DNA of 64,000 bases from PALSA-693 sp963702305 (GTDB lineage: Bacteria > Actinomycetota > Acidimicrobiia > Acidimicrobiales > Palsa-688): the NCBI GenBank assembly GCA_963702305.1, contig CAVPBX010000016.1, positions 1 through 64,000 of the forward strand, in the 5' to 3' direction. Below, piece after piece: positions 9,877-18,652 of the stretch. The translations under genes and the position numbers were made by a program. The notes beneath the pieces were generated by a model. The model made no database searches, had not been told where the DNA came from, and saw only the letters and a list, made by a program, of their open reading frames with translations. Numbering within the stretch: the stretch's first letter is position 1; every line of letters begins with the position of its first letter.

Positions 9877-10824
9877 ATGCGAATCTACTTCTGCTCCGAC
9901 CTACACGCATCAGAGAAATGTTGGAAGAAGTTCCTCGCCGCGCCCCGGTTCTACGACGCGAGTGTGATCGTCATCGGCGGCGATGTGACGGGGAAATTCA
10001 TCGTTCCCATCATCGAAGGCAAGAAGGGCAGGTATACCTGCCGATTCGCGGGAGTCGAGCGCAAGCTCAAGGAGGGCGCGCAGCTGACCCAGATCAAGGA
10101 GCTCATCGCCGATGCCGGCTCGTATGCGTGGCTAACCACACCGGACGAGCACGCAACCTACGAGGGAAACCAGGCGGCAATCGACGGCCTGTTTCGAAGC
10201 CTCATCATGCAGCGGGTCGAGCGGTGGATCAACATGGCCGACGACAAGCTCTCCGGTACCGGAGTGCGGATCTTCGTCAGCGGCGCCAACGACGATTTCT
10301 TCGAGGTCGATGACGCGCTCGGGCGATCGGGGATCATTGAGGATCCGAACGGACAGGTGATCCAGCTCGACGACGGCTTCGAGATCGTCGGAATGGGCTA
10401 CGGAAATGTGACGCCGTGGCACTGCCCCCGGGACATCGAGGAAAGCGAGCTGGCGGAGCGGATCGACGAGGCGGCCAAGAAGGTGACCAATCCGTCGAGG
10501 GCGGTGTTCAGCCTGCATGTACCACCTTTCGAGTCGGGACTCGACTACGCACCACAGCTGGACAGCGATCTGCGCATGGTCCTAAATGCCGGGGGCCCGA
10601 ACATGGTCCCCGTAGGGAGTACGGCGGTGAGGGATGCCATTGTCAACTACCGGCCGTTGATCGGAGTTCACGGGCATATCCATGAATCTCGGGGGGTGAC
10701 CACCATTGATGGTGTGCCGGTCGCCAACCCGGGCAGCGAGTACGGGGAGGGCATCTTGGATGGCCTCATCATCGAGTTGGACAAGCAGCACGGCCTCGTC
10801 GGTACCCAGTTGGTGAGAGGATAG
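9877..10824 (+). CDS. Metallophosphoesterase family protein
   Basis: This 315-residue calcineurin-like phosphoesterase has the metal-binding series D-L-H (Asp8, His10), G-G-D-V (Asp36), L-H-V-P-P and G-V-H-G-H-I-H near the C-terminus, followed by N-P-G-S. The usual G-N-H-(D/E) motif reads G-A-N-D-D, keeping the Asn but not the His. An insertion of about 90 residues with a helical, charged profile lies between the second and third motifs. ATG 9877 is preferred over ATG 9850 because family members begin M-R-I-x-F. It ends two bases before the permease gene. The substrate is unknown; nucleotidase or phosphodiesterase activity is possible. Confidence 0.85.
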   Translation: MRIYFCSDLHASEKCWKKFLAAPRFYDASVIVIGGDVTGKFIVPIIEGKKGRYTCRFAGVERKLKEGAQLTQIKELIADAGSYAWLTTPDEHATYEGNQAAIDGLFRSLIMQRVERWINMADDKLSGTGVRIFVSGANDDFFEVDDALGRSGIIEDPNGQVIQLDDGFEIVGMGYGNVTPWHCPRDIEESELAERIDEAAKKVTNPSRAVFSLHVPPFESGLDYAPQLDSDLRMVLNAGGPNMVPVGSTAVRDAIVNYRPLIGVHGHIHESRGVTTIDGVPVANPGSEYGEGILDGLIIELDKQHGLVGTQLVRG

Positions 10825-10826
10825 GC

Positions 10827-12449
10827 ATGAATACCACGATTTCGTCCACCACATCCACAAGCACGCTACCGCCTGCTCCAGCGGGTGCATTTGGCCGGGC
10901 GAGCTCCGGTCTGGTGAGGCAGGTCCGGACTGATGATGTGATGTACTACGGCTGGCAGCAGATCGGCCTCGGTTACATCATTTTCATAGTGGCGGCCTGG
11001 AACCTTTATCCGGGCGCGAACATGGAGCTGGCCACCATCATTGCGGCAGTGGCCGGGGTGATCATGGGGGTGGCCTACGCCATGTTGAGCCGGGTGTACC
11101 CGCGCTCGGGCGGAGATTACGTTTTCATGTCGAGAATCCTGAGCGCGCCGTTGGGCCTGACCTTGAGCGTCTCGCTCATGTTCTGGCAGCTCTTCTATAC
11201 TGGGGTCAACGGCGCCTGGCTCGCCAAGTTCGGCTTGGCGCCCATGTTCGCCAGCCTGGGCCTCCAGCTCCACAGCTCAGCGCTGCTGAGCCTGTCCAAT
11301 TGGTTGGCCGGTAGCTGGGGCCTGTTCGTATCCGGCACGTTCGTCATCCTCTTCTTCATCGCCGTGCTGGCCCGGGGCATCGGGATCTACTTCCGCACCC
11401 AACGGTGGAGTTGCTACATCGCTTTGGCCAGCTTGGCCGTCACGTTCGTGACCCTCATCCTGGCCGCTACCCACGCACTCAACTTCGAGAGCAACTTCAA
11501 CGCTCTGGCCGGTCACAACGCCTACGCCAAGGTCATGTCCGACGCCCAGGCGGCAGGGGCGAACCTCAGCCCGGCCTTCAGCCTCAAGAGCACGAGCTAC
11601 TTTGCCCTGTGGCCGGCCTTCTCCCTGTGGTTTGCCATCCTGTCAGTCTCCTTCGGCGGCGAGGTCAAGGACACCCAGAAGGGTCAGATGCGGGGCATCA
11701 ACGCGGCCGTCATAACCATGGGGATCTTCATGGCGGCCCTGATGTTCCTCTACCGAGGGGCGTTCGGATCGAGGTTCCTCCTCGCCGCCAACGACATCAG
11801 CCCGAAGCAGTTTCCGTTGCCCGTTTCGCCCTATGTCAACACGTTCACCGGCATCGCGGGTGGTCACGCCTGGCTGACGATCATCAACAGCATCTGGGTG
11901 ATCGCCCTGCTCTTCTACCTCGGAGCGGTCGGGATGGTCGCGGCGACGCGCAACATGCTGGCGTGGTCCATCGACGGGGTGGCTCCGGGTTGGATGGCCA
12001 AGGTCTCGGAGAGGTACCACACACCCACGTGGAACCTGCTGGCCTGTGGCGCGGTGGCCATGGGGGTGCTGTCCATCTACTGTTTCACCCACCTCATCAA
12101 CACCCTGGGCGGTTTCCTGGGGCAGTGCATACCATTCATCGGCGTCAGCATCGCCGCCGTCCTGTTCCCGTTCCGGCGGAAAAAGGACTTCGAAGGATCG
12201 TCGGTCTCCCGGAAGATCGGCGGGGTACCTGTCATCTCCATCATCGGGGTGCTGTCGCTCATCTCCGTGAGCCTGGGCTTCTGGCGCCTTCTTGTCGACA
12301 AGAACTACGGGGCTAACAACCATCTCTCGATCCTGTTCACCGTCGGGGTCGGGGCGTTCGGGCTGATCTGGTTCTACGGCTTCAAGTACTGGAGCAAAAG
12401 CCGCGGCGTCAACGTCGCCCGCCGCTTCGAAGAGATCCCGATCGAGTGA
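10827..12449 (+). CDS. APC superfamily amino acid/amine permease
   Basis: This 540-residue inner-membrane transporter has about 12 hydrophobic helices, starting near residue 45 after a Ser/Thr/Pro-rich cytoplasmic tail. The first helices carry the Gly-rich and P-R-S-G-G-D-Y motif of the amino acid-polyamine-organocation superfamily. GAGAGG lies seven bases before the start. Within this operon it is the likely importer of the pathway's nitrogenous substrate, which fits the creatininase-like hydrolase three genes upstream. The exact substrate cannot be read from the sequence. Confidence 0.88.
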   Translation: MNTTISSTTSTSTLPPAPAGAFGRASSGLVRQVRTDDVMYYGWQQIGLGYIIFIVAAWNLYPGANMELATIIAAVAGVIMGVAYAMLSRVYPRSGGDYVFMSRILSAPLGLTLSVSLMFWQLFYTGVNGAWLAKFGLAPMFASLGLQLHSSALLSLSNWLAGSWGLFVSGTFVILFFIAVLARGIGIYFRTQRWSCYIALASLAVTFVTLILAATHALNFESNFNALAGHNAYAKVMSDAQAAGANLSPAFSLKSTSYFALWPAFSLWFAILSVSFGGEVKDTQKGQMRGINAAVITMGIFMAALMFLYRGAFGSRFLLAANDISPKQFPLPVSPYVNTFTGIAGGHAWLTIINSIWVIALLFYLGAVGMVAATRNMLAWSIDGVAPGWMAKVSERYHTPTWNLLACGAVAMGVLSIYCFTHLINTLGGFLGQCIPFIGVSIAAVLFPFRRKKDFEGSSVSRKIGGVPVISIIGVLSLISVSLGFWRLLVDKNYGANNHLSILFTVGVGAFGLIWFYGFKYWSKSRGVNVARRFEEIPIE

Positions 12450-12463
12450 TGGGAGGCGAGATG

Positions 12464-13240
12464 ATGGAGATGACCTTGTCGCTGTCCGAGCGGATCCCCC
12501 CGGAAGCGATCAACCTGGTGGAGAGGGCCGCCATCGACTCACTGGTCCTGAGGATCACCGGATCGGTGGCGGTGCGGTTGCGCTGCGACCAGCACTGGCC
12601 GCTGCTGTCGAGACTCGGTCGCCGCCCCTACCACGACATCGACTTCTGGGGCCTCGGGAAGGACCAGCAGAGAATCGAGCATTTCTTCGCGGCGCTCGGC
12701 TACGTCGTCGACCCGAAGTGCAAGCACATGCACGAGTGGGGGATCAAGCGGCTCATATTCGACCATCCAAGGTCAGCCGTGAAGGTCGACGTGTTCATGG
12801 ACGAGCTGGTGATGGCCCACACCATCGACTTCAAGGACCGGCTGCTGCTCGACTACCCGTGCGTTTCGCTGGCTGACCTGCTGCTGTCAAAGCTCCAGAT
12901 CCACGAGATCACGGAGAACGACCTGATGGATCTGGTCGTCCTGCTGCTCGAGTACCCGTTCGGTCGCGGCGAGCGCCACATCGACATCGACCACGTGGCC
13001 CGAGTGCTGGCGCGGGACTGGTCCTTCTGGTACGAGGCGACGGTCAACATTGGCAAGATCCGGCTCGCTCTCGCCCGCTACGACGTGCTCGACGAGCGCG
13101 TCAAGGCATCACTCGAGGCCCGCTTGACAGAGTTCGAAGCCCGGATGGAGAGCGAACCGAAAGACCGGCGCTGGAAGATCAGGGCCGCGGTCGGTACCAG
13201 GAAGCGGTGGTACGAGTTGGTCGGCGACGTGGATCGCTGA
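12464..13240 (+). CDS. Nucleotidyltransferase-fold protein
   Basis: This protein of about 258 residues has a polymerase-beta-type nucleotidyltransferase pattern: G-S near residues 33-34, D-I-D at 58-60 and a third acid in V-K-V-D-V-F. A helical C-terminal half contains L-A-D-L-L-L-S-K-L, as in AbiEii-like and other minimal nucleotidyltransferases. ATG 12464 has GGAGG seven bases upstream; ATG 12461 and GTG 12446 are alternatives. It sits between a permease and an SDR with gaps of about 12 bases, so it is part of the metabolic operon, and no AbiEi-type antitoxin is beside it. It could modify a small molecule, a protein or an RNA. The function is unassigned. Confidence 0.7.
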   Translation: MEMTLSLSERIPPEAINLVERAAIDSLVLRITGSVAVRLRCDQHWPLLSRLGRRPYHDIDFWGLGKDQQRIEHFFAALGYVVDPKCKHMHEWGIKRLIFDHPRSAVKVDVFMDELVMAHTIDFKDRLLLDYPCVSLADLLLSKLQIHEITENDLMDLVVLLLEYPFGRGERHIDIDHVARVLARDWSFWYEATVNIGKIRLALARYDVLDERVKASLEARLTEFEARMESEPKDRRWKIRAAVGTRKRWYELVGDVDR

Positions 13241-13252
13241 AGCGGGGCGACC

Positions 13253-14068
13253 ATGCGACTCAAGGGAAAGACAGCGATAGTCACAGGCGCGGGCGGCGGA
13301 ATCGGCCGAGCCGTCGCCCAGAGGTTTGCCGAGGAAGGCGCCACGATCATACTCAACGGACGGCGCGTCGAGCCCCTCCTCGAGACCCGCGACCTCCTGA
13401 CCGATAGGGGCGCCGAGGTCGTGGTCCAACCGGGCGACGTTTCCGTCAGGTCGGATTGCCAGTCCGTCGTGGAGGCGGCCCTCCGGGCGTGGGGCCGGAT
13501 CGACATCCTCGTCAACAACGCGGCCGTCGATCAGGAGGTCGCCTTCATCGACATGAGCGAGGAGGCCTGGGACGAGGTCATCGACATCAACCTCAAGGGA
13601 CCGTTCCTCATGTCGCAGGCGGCGGCCCGGGTGATGGCCGCGGCCGAGGGCGGCTCGATCATCCACATCTCCTCTATCGATCACTTCGCGGCGAACGGGT
13701 TGTACTCGAGCTACAACGTGTCGAAGAACGGTTTGATGGGCCTGAGCCGATGCATCGCCGTAGAAATGGCCGGCCGGAATATCCGTAGCAATGTCGTCAG
13801 CCCCGGAGCGACCGATACCGAGATGATCGCTCGCGCGGCTGGACCTGAGCTGATGGGCTATATGCGTGAGCGCTTCGACCGGGTGCCGATGCGGCGGCTC
13901 ATCGCGACCCGGGAGATCGCCCAGGCCTGCCTGTTCCTCGCGTCGGACGAATCCTCTGGAATGACCGGAGCTGAGCTGGTCGTGGATGGGGGCGCCGTCG
14001 CCAACATGTACATGTTCGAGACCATTCCCGACTTCCCCGCCGATCGCGCCGCCGCAGTCAACTACTAG
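13253..14068 (+). CDS. SDR family oxidoreductase
   Basis: This 271-residue classical SDR has T-G-A-G-G-G-I-G, V-N-N-A-A, the serine in H-I-S-S-I and the Tyr/Lys pair in Y-N-V-S-K. It also has the P-G-A-T-D-T motif after strand six. The C-terminus is extended by about 20 residues (F-E-T-I-P-D-F-P) beyond the usual end, which may shape the oligomer or substrate pocket. It begins 12 bases after the nucleotidyltransferase-like gene and ends two bases before the EamA transporter. A sugar-alcohol or hydroxyacid substrate would suit the operon but is not proven. Confidence 0.88.
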   Translation: MRLKGKTAIVTGAGGGIGRAVAQRFAEEGATIILNGRRVEPLLETRDLLTDRGAEVVVQPGDVSVRSDCQSVVEAALRAWGRIDILVNNAAVDQEVAFIDMSEEAWDEVIDINLKGPFLMSQAAARVMAAAEGGSIIHISSIDHFAANGLYSSYNVSKNGLMGLSRCIAVEMAGRNIRSNVVSPGATDTEMIARAAGPELMGYMRERFDRVPMRRLIATREIAQACLFLASDESSGMTGAELVVDGGAVANMYMFETIPDFPADRAAAVNY

Positions 14069-14070
14069 CT

Positions 14071-14958
14071 GTGTCACAAGCGATACGAGGACAGCGCGCG
14101 CAGAGCGCGTTGATCGGCATGGCTGGGATGACGCTGATCAGCCCGGACGGGCTGATCGTCAACTCGATCCGGGTCAGCCTTGGCAGCCTTCTCTTCATGC
14201 GAGGGCTCCTGATGGCGGCGGGCTATCTCGCCATCGTGCGCGTGCGCACTGGCAGCTTCTTTAAGAGTCCGGTATGGAAGCTCAAGGCCAATTCGGTGGC
14301 GTTCGCCGTGCTGAGCGCCGGGGGCAACGTGCTGTTCGTCGCTTCCCTACGTGAGACGACGGTCGCCGACGCCCTGCTCATCAACGCCTCGATTCCCGCC
14401 ATTACCGGCGTTATCGGATGGCTGTCCAAGCGCGAGCGACCTTCCCGTCGTGCGTGGATGGCCGCGCTGGGGGTGCTGGCGGGTATCGCGCTCCTGGCCG
14501 CCGCCCACCCGGGCCGGACCTATCTGATGGGAGACTTGGCTGCTCTCGGGTCTGCGGTGGCCCTGGCGTCAGCTCTCCTTGTCGTCCCCCGGGGGGATGA
14601 CGCCAGCGTATCGGCGGCCCAGACGCTGGCGGGAGCACTGGGCATGGTCGCGTTCAGCCCGTGGGCCCATCTCTTCCATACGGGCAGGGATGTGGCTCTC
14701 TCCGTCGTTGGCTTTATGTGGACGCTCCCAATCGGGAGCACCCTTGTCATGACCTGCCGCCGTTACCTGGCCGCCGTCGAGGTCGGGCTGATGATGCTGC
14801 TCGAGACGATCCTTGGCCCGCTGTGGGCGTGGGTCGGACTCAGCCAGACGCCGAACCTGCAGACGATAGGAGCCGGGTTGGTGATCTTCGTCAGCCTGGC
14901 TGCCTATGCCATTGCCGGGTCCGGCCGGTTCGGCGAACCCGCGGAGTTGGTCGGTTGA
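14071..14958 (+). CDS. EamA/DMT family transporter
   Basis: This 295-residue membrane protein has about ten hydrophobic helices arranged as two repeated EamA halves, typical of the drug/metabolite transporter superfamily. The N-terminal half contains the V-A-D-A-L-L-I-N-A-S-I-P helix and the C-terminal half the V-G-L-M-M-L-L-E-T-I-L-G-P-L helix, both recognisable EamA signatures. The GTG start at 14071 follows the SDR stop by two bases. It may export a product or toxic intermediate of the pathway, while the APC permease imports the substrate. Confidence 0.87.
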   Translation: MSQAIRGQRAQSALIGMAGMTLISPDGLIVNSIRVSLGSLLFMRGLLMAAGYLAIVRVRTGSFFKSPVWKLKANSVAFAVLSAGGNVLFVASLRETTVADALLINASIPAITGVIGWLSKRERPSRRAWMAALGVLAGIALLAAAHPGRTYLMGDLAALGSAVALASALLVVPRGDDASVSAAQTLAGALGMVAFSPWAHLFHTGRDVALSVVGFMWTLPIGSTLVMTCRRYLAAVEVGLMMLLETILGPLWAWVGLSQTPNLQTIGAGLVIFVSLAAYAIAGSGRFGEPAELVG

Positions 14959-14990
14959 AGTCTTCGTTACCCGAGAGAGGATGATTGCAT

Positions 14991-15536
14991 ATGACACTCC
15001 CTGTTGAATTGGTGGGTGCGTGGCGCCGGAGCGGCCTGCTCCTCGACGGCGTCCGTACCGTCGACTACTGCGACGTGATCTGGCTGCAGACGCCCGAGTG
15101 GTTTGTCGACATCCGCCTCCTGATCGATCCCAAGGCCGAAGTTCCCACCGACGGCATTCCCGAGTTCTTCTACCAGGAGTTCGCCTTCGCTGGCATCACC
15201 ACGTGGGAGCCTCCAATGATCACTTGGGACCACCTCATCGACTCGAACCTGGCGTCGGCGGTTGACTCCAACCCGATCACCTGGGCCGACGGCGTGGTGC
15301 TGGAGAACGGCTCGGCTCCCGTGGGGAACCGGAACGTTCCGTTTACCGAGGAGTGGTTGCGGATGACCGACGACGGCGTCTGGTGGAACGCCGATCCGGG
15401 GGAGAATCGGGCGCGTATCGAAGTGGGTCGATTCGCGGTCGAGATCGAGGACCGCCGGCCCAGTGGCAGCTTCCGAGCGGTCCGCTATCACCAGCAGGAC
15501 GGCGAGTGGGTGAGGTTCGGCGAGGTCACGGCCTGA
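14991..15536 (+). CDS. Conserved hypothetical protein, 181 aa
   Basis: I do not recognise the family. The protein is rich in Trp, Asp and aromatic residues, with alternating beta-like segments (W-R-R-S-G-L-L-L-D-G; F-A-F-A-G-I-T-T-W) and an ending that reads like a beta-barrel strand pair. It has no signal peptide or membrane helix. ATG 14991 was chosen because GAGAGG lies ten bases upstream. A lipocalin-like or other small-ligand binding barrel would fit the pattern, but this is only a shape guess. It is the last gene of the plus-strand operon and is followed by a terminator hairpin. Confidence 0.7.
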   Translation: MTLPVELVGAWRRSGLLLDGVRTVDYCDVIWLQTPEWFVDIRLLIDPKAEVPTDGIPEFFYQEFAFAGITTWEPPMITWDHLIDSNLASAVDSNPITWADGVVLENGSAPVGNRNVPFTEEWLRMTDDGVWWNADPGENRARIEVGRFAVEIEDRRPSGSFRAVRYHQQDGEWVRFGEVTA

Positions 15537-15537
15537 G

Positions 15538-15558
15538 CCTCCGCCGACGGGGCGGAGG
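15538..15558. terminator. Bidirectional terminator hairpin
   Basis: CCTCCGCC and GGCGGAGG form a perfect 8-bp GC-rich stem with a 5-base loop. It fills the 22-base gap between the end of the long plus-strand operon and the convergent phospholipase D gene, so it probably serves both transcripts. No long T-tract is present. Confidence 0.7.
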
Positions 15559-17010
15559 TTAGCTGTCGATCAGCAGCGCGTCCAAGGGACCTCGCAGGGC
15601 CTCGCGGCGCCGAGAGACGTTGGGCAGGCGCATGAGTCGGTGCGTGAGCGGCTGTCCCGCCTCACGGCGCCGCAGCTGCGTCTCCGAGACCGGCCGCCAG
15701 ATCTCGTCGACGATCACGGTCGGGTCGCCGTCGAGGTCGGAAATCGGTCGATCCAGGTGTTCGCTCCACAACCGCAGTCGGGTCGACCGTGCCAGCGCAC
15801 TGTCCCTCGTGACGACATTCATTTCGGTGTCGTTGAACAAAGAGTATTCGTTCAAGTTCGCGGATCCGATTGTCAACCAGTTGTCGTCCACGATGCCGAT
15901 CTTGGCGTGGACATAGATCGGTTGGGGTGAGTCGCACCCCATCTGGTACAAGGTGCAGGCGAGGACTCGACCGGCGCCGCCGTCGGCATCCAGGAGGAGA
16001 CCGAGCTGGCCACGGGTGTCGTCATTGCCGTTGTTGGGTTTGGCCGGCAACATCAGGACGAGACGGAAGCGGTCATCAGGGGGGTGGCGCAACTTGTCGG
16101 CCAGGACCGCGACGACCTCTGGGGACCAGAGAAATTGGTTCTCCAGGTAGATGAGGTGACGAGCTGCTCGGAGGGCGCGAAGGTAGGACTCGAGAATGGT
16201 GAACTCGCCCAATGGCCGTCGGGTGTAGATCTTCTCGGGCACGGTTCGGACAATTTGGACTTCGACGTCACCTGCGGCGACCGCTGGAGCCGGCGCGGGA
16301 ACCTCCTCGCCCGTCACCTCGAGCCAGCGCATTCGGAAGTGGGCGCCGACATCGGCGACCGCTGGTCCCCGTATGAGCGAGGTGGCGTCGTGCCAGCCGA
16401 TCGAGCCGCGGGGCTCATGGGCGCTGGTGTCGAATCGGTTGCCGCCCAAAGAGGTGAGATCAATACCGCCCACGAAGGCCAGCTCCCCGTCGACGATCAC
16501 CAGCTTCTCGTGATGGCAGTGAAGCGGGCGCTCGTGGGCGTCGAGCGCGACCCGTACCCGAGTGTCGCGGCTGAGCTCGTCGCGAACCGAGCGGACCTCC
16601 TTGCGAGCCGGGTGGAAGACGGGTAACGGTGCGCCGGCCCATGCCAGCACGCGCACATCCACGCGTTCCGCCACCGCGGCCAGCAGGTGGCGCAGGGACT
16701 GGGTTCGGTCGGGATCCAGCCGAAAGTCGGGAGAAAAGAACCAGCCGGCCAGCCACACCGACGAGCGGGCCCTCTCGATGGCTGCCGCCATGCGGGGCAA
16801 CGCTTCGGCCCCGTCGATCAAGAGCGTGAGCTCGTTGCCGCGAGTGGTTGGCCAGCCGGAGCAGGCCCATCCACCCACGGCGCCTGCCAGCACGGCTGCG
16901 TGACCGGCCCGGGTCAGGCGGCGCCGGTGATGGTCCATCACCCGCCGTTCCACCAGCCGGCCGGCGCCGGCGTCGATGGCCTCCAGCTGCTTGGCCCAGC
17001 GTCCAGACAC
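15559..17010 (-). CDS. Phospholipase D family protein (cardiolipin synthase-like)
   Basis: This 483-residue protein has two HKD catalytic motifs: H167-E-K169 with Asp174, and H368-A-K370 followed by I-V-D-D and a G-S-A-N-L-N motif. Two intact HKD motifs mean a complete PLD active site for hydrolysing phosphodiesters or transferring phosphatidyl groups. A weakly hydrophobic stretch at about residues 36-52 could be an N-terminal anchor. The start is GTG 17010. The protein is divergent from the CYTH-CHAD gene. Cardiolipin synthase or a PLD-type phosphatidyltransferase are the main options. Confidence 0.88.
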   Translation of the reverse strand: MSGRWAKQLEAIDAGAGRLVERRVMDHHRRRLTRAGHAAVLAGAVGGWACSGWPTTRGNELTLLIDGAEALPRMAAAIERARSSVWLAGWFFSPDFRLDPDRTQSLRHLLAAVAERVDVRVLAWAGAPLPVFHPARKEVRSVRDELSRDTRVRVALDAHERPLHCHHEKLVIVDGELAFVGGIDLTSLGGNRFDTSAHEPRGSIGWHDATSLIRGPAVADVGAHFRMRWLEVTGEEVPAPAPAVAAGDVEVQIVRTVPEKIYTRRPLGEFTILESYLRALRAARHLIYLENQFLWSPEVVAVLADKLRHPPDDRFRLVLMLPAKPNNGNDDTRGQLGLLLDADGGAGRVLACTLYQMGCDSPQPIYVHAKIGIVDDNWLTIGSANLNEYSLFNDTEMNVVTRDSALARSTRLRLWSEHLDRPISDLDGDPTVIVDEIWRPVSETQLRRREAGQPLTHRLMRLPNVSRRREALRGPLDALLIDS

Positions 17011-17050
17011 GGTTTACCTATACCCAGTGGACGGTAGCGCGGTTCGATGA

Positions 17051-18652
17051 TTGGGTATCGCGGCACTCGTGCCAGTCGATACGGATGTCATTGAGCGAGA
17101 GTTGAAGTTTGTCGTCGGCCCGGACTACGAGCTGCCGGACCTCCGTCCGCTGGTCGGGCAAACAGTACGCCTCGCTGAGCAGCACCTCCGCACGGCTTAT
17201 TACGACACCGAGGATCGGCGCCTCTGGAACCGCGGCATCACCCTTCGCTACCGGACCGAAAAGGAACAGCGCTCCGGCAGGTGGAGCCTCGAACTGCCGC
17301 AACCGGCGGGCAGCACCTTCCTGTCTCGGGCCCAGCTCGGGTGGGCCGGCGGGCGAGAGACGGTGCCGGCCCAAGCCGTGTCCATCCTGCGAGGCGTGGT
17401 CCGTCGGGCGCCCCTGTTCGAAGTCGCCGAGCTAGAAACGAGCCGGCGGCGCCTTGCCCTCCACGGACGACGACACGATCGCGCTTGGGGTGAGATCGAC
17501 GACGACTTCGTGATGGTGGTCGGCGGCCCCAAGGACGGCCTCGGCTTCCGCCAGGTCGAGTTGGAGCTGGCCCCCGACCATCCCCGCGCAGCTGACTTGG
17601 TGGTGGCATCTCTACGAGAATCCGGAGCGCAGATGTCGGATCTCCCGAAGCTAGCCGTCGCGCTGGGCGATACCCATGGCCGGAAAGCGGTCTCCGGAAG
17701 CTCGGTTCGGCGACGGGAGACCCTGGCTGTCCGGGTGCAGATGACGATCGGGGAGGCGTTCGATCGATTGCTCGACCACGACTACCGGGTTCGGGTCGAC
17801 CCGGAGGGACCGGAAGCTCGTGACGTCCACCAGGCGAGGGTTGCCATACGCCGCCTCCGCTCGGTCTTGAAGACCTTCGGTCCCGCGCTTGACCCGGTGT
17901 GGGGGCGTCACACTGCCGCGGAACTGCGCTGGATCGGGGAAATCCTCGGTCGCGTGCGCGACGCCGATGTGCGCTTGGCCGGTCTGTCCGACGCTGGCGA
18001 CGGGATGGTGGCGTTAGAGCCCGGCGGCCGGGAGTTGGTGGTGCGAGTCCAAGAGGAACGCCGCCGCGCCGTCCTGGACCTGTCGGTCGCCCTCGACGAC
18101 GAGAGGTACCTCGACTTGCTCGACCGGCTTCACGCCGCGGCGAACGCCGTGCCCGTACTTCGTGGGGCCGCGGCAGGCGACCAGGCATTCGACCCTGACG
18201 CGGCGGCCGCCTCGTCGCTTCCGGCGCTGGTGCAGGACCGCTGGCGGTCATTAGAGCGGAGGGTGCGGAAGGCGGGGACAGACCCTACGGCCCGTGAGCT
18301 ACATCGGATCAGGATCGCGGCCAAACAACTCCGTTACGCCGCCGAGGTCGCGGCTCCGGTCATCGGCAAGGCCGCCCGACGGACAGCTGGCGCCGCCGAG
18401 CGGGTCCAGACCGTGCTGGGCGAGTTAAACGACGCCGCGGAAGCGGAGCGGTGGCTGCGACAGGTGCTCGATGACCCCCATGTGACGCCAACCACGGGTT
18501 TCGCCGCTGGTGTGCTCACCCGGGAGCAGCAAATCCGCCAGCGCCACCTCCGGCGCAGCTGGCGGTCCGAGTGGAAGAAACTCCGCCGGCCCAAGCACCA
18601 TTCGCGGCTCCTCGGCCGCAGGAGTTCGCTGGGCCCAGGAGGGTATGGCTAA
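17051..18652 (+). CDS. CYTH and CHAD domain-containing protein
   Basis: The N-terminal CYTH (triphosphate tunnel) domain carries the E-R-E-L-K-F signature near residue 16. The C-terminal CHAD domain has the basic helices V-H-Q-A-R-V-A-I-R-R-L-R and L-H-R-I-R-I-A-A-K-Q-L-R-Y. CYTH domains bind triphosphate or polyphosphate and CHAD binds polyphosphate granules, so a role in polyphosphate metabolism is likely. The length of 533 residues is normal. The start may be TTG 17051 or GTG 17069, since neither has a clear ribosome site. The end overlaps the UbiB-like kinase gene by eight bases. Confidence 0.88.
   Translation: MGIAALVPVDTDVIERELKFVVGPDYELPDLRPLVGQTVRLAEQHLRTAYYDTEDRRLWNRGITLRYRTEKEQRSGRWSLELPQPAGSTFLSRAQLGWAGGRETVPAQAVSILRGVVRRAPLFEVAELETSRRRLALHGRRHDRAWGEIDDDFVMVVGGPKDGLGFRQVELELAPDHPRAADLVVASLRESGAQMSDLPKLAVALGDTHGRKAVSGSSVRRRETLAVRVQMTIGEAFDRLLDHDYRVRVDPEGPEARDVHQARVAIRRLRSVLKTFGPALDPVWGRHTAAELRWIGEILGRVRDADVRLAGLSDAGDGMVALEPGGRELVVRVQEERRRAVLDLSVALDDERYLDLLDRLHAAANAVPVLRGAAAGDQAFDPDAAAASSLPALVQDRWRSLERRVRKAGTDPTARELHRIRIAAKQLRYAAEVAAPVIGKAARRTAGAAERVQTVLGELNDAAEAERWLRQVLDDPHVTPTTGFAAGVLTREQQIRQRHLRRSWRSEWKKLRRPKHHSRLLGRRSSLGPGGYG

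Noticed and set aside
12464..13240. AbiE-type defence toxin
   Set aside because: No AbiEi antitoxin adjoins it and it is embedded in a metabolic operon, so a defence call is not supported.
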